Origin: Sarcocystis neurona | Taxonomy: Eukaryota > Apicomplexa > Conoidasida > Eucoccidiorida > Sarcocystidae | Length of the DNA: 64,000 nucleotides | Reading direction: 5' to 3' | Assembly (NCBI GenBank): GCA_000727475.1 | Contig: KL647303.1 | Location: 2,403,366 to 2,467,365 of the forward strand | Shown: positions 63,638-64,000 of the stretch, in pieces | Layout of the letters: each line of letters starts with the position of its first letter | Numbering within the stretch: position 1 is the stretch's first letter | Notes under the pieces: generated by a model | The model's database searches: none | What the model saw: the letters and a program-made list of their open reading frames with translations, nothing else | Told to the model about the DNA's origin: nothing | Position numbers and translations under genes: made by a program

Positions 63638-64000
63638 CTGTAGAAGCGAAGACAATGTGCGTGGACTCGGTTGCGGCTGTGACGACGTGTTGCCCCTGCA
63701 AGCCACAGTTGCCCGCATAAAAACCTACCCCCTGGCTCTTACATTCGCGTCCCTCAGGACGCGTGAACAGTCTCATCGCTCAAACTTTTCGACTATCTCT
63801 GCGTAGGTTTGTCTACTGTAGTCCGGTGCAGATATTCGCCTCAGCTGCGTGAACCTGCTCCGGCGCAGCCGTGTTGTACGAGTGTCTGCACTGTCACCAC
63901 ACTTTCTTCCTGTTCGCCTGCTGGTCGTTGCGCGAGGTGGGAGCAGTACGGGAACTGGCCAAACGTCAACTCACACGTAACCTCAGCTGCAGAAGCGAGA
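63638..64000. other. Right edge of the window
   Basis: Expected to hold the first exon(s) or upstream region of the adenosine kinase gene on the minus strand. No exon with the expected N-terminal substrate-binding motif was found here. Confidence 0.4.

Overview
This window looks like nuclear DNA of an eimeriid coccidian (Eimeria or Cyclospora type). Four things point that way: spliced genes with canonical GT/AG introns; coding sequence packed with CAG/CTG-derived homopolymer tracts (poly-Gln, poly-Ala, poly-Ser); long non-coding stretches full of TA, CA and CTG microsatellites; and apicomplexan-type genes, namely a myosin A light chain of the MTIP/MLC1 type, a purine-salvage adenosine kinase and a DHHC palmitoyltransferase. 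The species cannot be fixed from the sequence. I saw no interstitial telomere-like repeats, no mobile-element ORFs, no CRISPR array and no convincing tRNA or rRNA.

Layout. 1-9.7 kb is microsatellite-rich non-coding DNA. It holds a 137-bp inverted repeat, several tandem arrays and a long alternating purine/pyrimidine tract. 9.70-13.58 kb (+) carries an MTIP/MLC1-like myosin light chain whose first and C-terminal exons are clear and whose middle is unresolved. 13.6-18.65 kb is CTG and TA repeat DNA. 18.65-22.4 kb switches to almost repeat-free sequence and contains a 229-bp fold-back element with 40-bp repeats in its loop. 23.85-39.09 kb (-) is one four-exon gene for a DYRK/YAK1-type kinase of 4264 codons; all intron phases agree. 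Its catalytic domain is spread over about 2,000 residues by low-complexity insertions. 39.1-48.6 kb is gene-poor and has a perfect 67-bp tandem duplication. 48.58-53.88 kb (-) is a six-exon DHHC palmitoyltransferase of 408 codons. 53.9-59.5 kb has no gene I can support. 59.54-63.64 kb (-) is an adenosine kinase whose N-terminus is not found. Its 1.3-kb intron holds an unidentified coding-like block on the same strand.

The genes do not form an operon and need not be co-regulated. Two of them touch the same biology: MTIP/MLC1 proteins are palmitoylated on N-terminal cysteines in related parasites, and a DHHC enzyme carries out that kind of reaction. No direct link is shown here. Exon joins were made by hand from splice signals, reading phase and family motifs, without transcript data.
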